Shown here piece by piece: positions 4,669 through 6,218 of a DNA stretch of 6,218 bases. The stretch's first letter is position 1. Every line of letters starts with the position of its first letter. The notes beneath the pieces were generated by a model. It did no database searches. It was not told the origin of the DNA and saw nothing but the letters and a program-made list of their open reading frames with translations. The stretch is from Dehalococcoidia bacterium (GTDB lineage: Bacteria > Chloroflexota > Dehalococcoidia > SAR202 > UBA11138): positions 1 to 6,218 of the forward strand of contig JAAXHZ010000021.1 of assembly GCA_012270625.1 (NCBI GenBank). Direction: 5' to 3'. Position numbers and translations under genes: made by a program.

Positions 4669-6165
4669 ATGTTAGCTTCCGGCATATTCGACAGGCCAGT
4701 GTACAAGTGGTGGGTCTTCTCGGCCGTCGCGCTCGGCACGCTGACCTCAGTCATAAACCATGGCAGCATGTCGGTCGCGCTCCCGACCATCGCACAGCAT
4801 TTCGGGGCAGATTTGTCCACCGCCCAGTGGGTGGTCATAGCCGAGGGACTCGCGATCAGCGCGCTCATCCTGCCGATGGGACGCCTCTCGGACATCGTGG
4901 GACGGAAGCGCGTTTACCTGACCGGCCTGATCATCTTCGCGGGCGCGTCGCTCATGGCGGCCGGCTCCCAGAGCATCATCACCCTGATAGGCTTCAAGAC
5001 ATTGCAGGGACTCGGCGCCGCCATGACCCAGGGGACGGGTATGGCCATGATCACCTCGGTATTTCCAGCCGAGGAGCGAGGCAAGGGCATCGGTTCCCAC
5101 GCCAGCGTCGTGGGCACAGGCGGGGTGCTCGGCCCTGTGATGGGCGGATTCGTCGTCACCGCGCTGGACTGGCGATGGGTGTTCTACGTCAACGTCCTCA
5201 TGGGGATGTGCGCATTAGCGGCGGTGCTGGCGATTATCAGGAGCGAGGCTTTTAGACAGGATACACGTAATCGCAGGTACGATTTCCCAGGCGCGGCGCT
5301 CTCAACCGCTGTGCTGCTGACCTTCCTGCTGGCGGTGTCCAATGGCTCGCGCATGGGTTGGGTCTCCCCTCCGATCATGGCCGCGGCGCTCGGATTCGTC
5401 GGATTCCTGTCGGCCTTCATCTGGTGGGAGATTCGTTCACCATCGCCAATGCTGGACATGGGCCTGTTCAGGAGCAGGGTCTTCAGCATTGGCATCGTCA
5501 CCAACTTCATGTCCTTCCTGGCGATAACATCCTCCCGATTCCTGATGCCCTTCTACCTGCAGGCCGCGCTCCGGTACACGCCCGCACTGGTTGGCCTCGT
5601 TCTGCTTCCCAACGCAGTCAGCAGGATTATCATGGGACCGCTGAGCGGTCGGATGTCAGACCGGTACGGGTGGAAGCCTTTCAACATCATCGGCCTTCTT
5701 CTGTCGGCGGCGGGAATGTTCGTTCTGGCATCGCTGACAGTGTCGTCGTCAGTAGTCATGGTGCTGGCGGGGATTCTTCTGCAGAGTGCGGGGTCAGGGC
5801 TGTTCCAGTCCCCGAACTCGGCCTCCATACTCAGCGCCGCGGACGTGAGCAGGCACGGCGTGGTGTCGGCGTTCGTGAACCTGTCGCGAAACTCAGGCAA
5901 CGTAACCGGAACAGCCATCGCCACGTCGATCGTGACCGCGGTCATGGCAGCCGGAGGCTACGAACCCAACATAGACGCAGTACTGGAGGCGGCTCCTGAC
6001 TCAGGGCTGCTCGGCTCGTTCATGACCGGGTTGAAGGTCGTCTTCCTGTCCATGGGCGCGCTGCAAGTAGTCGGCGCCATAGCGACAGTGTTCAAGAGCG
6101 ACCCTGGACCTCAGTCAGCTCCCCAGCGCGTGGCAGCGCAGACCAGTCCTGAGCGGTCGTCCTGA
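4669..6165 (+). CDS. DHA2-type (EmrB/QacA-like) MFS exporter, 14-helix
   Basis: A complete 498-residue inner-membrane transporter, the typical length for the 14-helix drug:H+ antiporter family. Seen: helix 1 leading into SVALPTIAQHFGADLSTAQW, motif A as GRLSDIVGRKR (about 71-81) between helices 2 and 3, the export signature motif C as GVLGPVMGG (about 152-160) in helix 5, DWRWVFYVN after it, and a degenerate second motif A, GRMSDRYGWKPF (about 328-339), in the C-terminal half. Family knowledge: such proteins expel lipophilic compounds using the proton gradient; the substrate is unknown. The usual Asp of helix 1 (LDxTIVN pattern) is replaced in INHGSMSVALP, so coupling may differ from QacA. 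The start at 4669 lacks a close ribosome binding site: GGGAG lies about 18 bases upstream. It may be read with the preceding DGPF stub. No regulator gene is adjacent. Confidence 0.93.
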   Translation: MLASGIFDRPVYKWWVFSAVALGTLTSVINHGSMSVALPTIAQHFGADLSTAQWVVIAEGLAISALILPMGRLSDIVGRKRVYLTGLIIFAGASLMAAGSQSIITLIGFKTLQGLGAAMTQGTGMAMITSVFPAEERGKGIGSHASVVGTGGVLGPVMGGFVVTALDWRWVFYVNVLMGMCALAAVLAIIRSEAFRQDTRNRRYDFPGAALSTAVLLTFLLAVSNGSRMGWVSPPIMAAALGFVGFLSAFIWWEIRSPSPMLDMGLFRSRVFSIGIVTNFMSFLAITSSRFLMPFYLQAALRYTPALVGLVLLPNAVSRIIMGPLSGRMSDRYGWKPFNIIGLLLSAAGMFVLASLTVSSSVVMVLAGILLQSAGSGLFQSPNSASILSAADVSRHGVVSAFVNLSRNSGNVTGTAIATSIVTAVMAAGGYEPNIDAVLEAAPDSGLLGSFMTGLKVVFLSMGALQVVGAIATVFKSDPGPQSAPQRVAAQTSPERSS

Positions 6166-6179
6166 GTCTTGGATCGCTC
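6151..6179 (+). terminator. Weak hairpin at exporter stop codon
   Basis: GAGCGGTC at 6151-6158 pairs with GATCGCTC at 6172-6179 (8 bp with one G-U) around a 13-base loop. The stem overlaps the last codons and the stop of the exporter. No T-run follows, so it is not a standard intrinsic terminator. The remaining bases to 6218 show nothing recognisable. Confidence 0.2.
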
Positions 6180-6218
6180 GATATGCTAACTCTTCTCCCT
6201 GCTTAGTCCCACGCTGAC

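Noticed and set aside
4747..5945. Several long frames within the exporter gene on both strands
   Set aside because: All overlap the clearly transporter-coding frame and show no domain motifs; typical of high-GC coding sequence.

Overview
The window reads as a piece of a free-living bacterial chromosome with moderately high GC. Sugar-acid catabolism genes and a multidrug-type exporter flank a stretch of gene debris. Tandem enolase-superfamily paralogues, a DUF3800 relic, a DGPF/YCII relic and short CCCTCTCCC/GGGAGAGGG palindromes together resemble uncultured Chloroflexota of the SAR202/Dehalococcoidia type. That placement is inferred from gene content only; there is no rRNA or other marker gene here.

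Layout. Positions 1-1076 and 1163-2329 (both minus) hold two tandem paralogues of the mandelate racemase/muconate lactonizing enzyme (MR/MLE) family, the first cut off by the window edge. A short palindromic repeat lies between them. Positions 2358-3538 are a decayed zone: a DUF3800 gene that has lost its middle (minus), a stretch with only a weak membrane-segment reading, and an MFS transporter truncated after about four membrane helices (plus). Positions 3575-4339 (minus) hold an intact HpcH/HpaI-family class II aldolase. A second palindromic repeat follows at 4387-4427, then a tiny DGPF/YCII-domain relic at 4559-4645 (plus). An intact DHA2-type (EmrB/QacA-like) MFS exporter fills 4669-6165 (plus).

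How it may work together. Many MR/MLE enzymes dehydrate acid sugars to 2-keto-3-deoxy sugar acids, and HpcH/HpaI-type aldolases split such 2-keto-3-deoxy acids into pyruvate (or a related keto acid) and an aldehyde. The two dehydratase-like genes and the aldolase share a strand and could form one catabolic route. The decayed zone separates them, so they are unlikely to be a single transcript. The exporter diverges from the aldolase and has no obvious link to it. I found no convincing undescribed system, RNA gene, CRISPR array or complete mobile element. The unusual feature is the run of gene relics that appear to keep their ends while losing their interiors.
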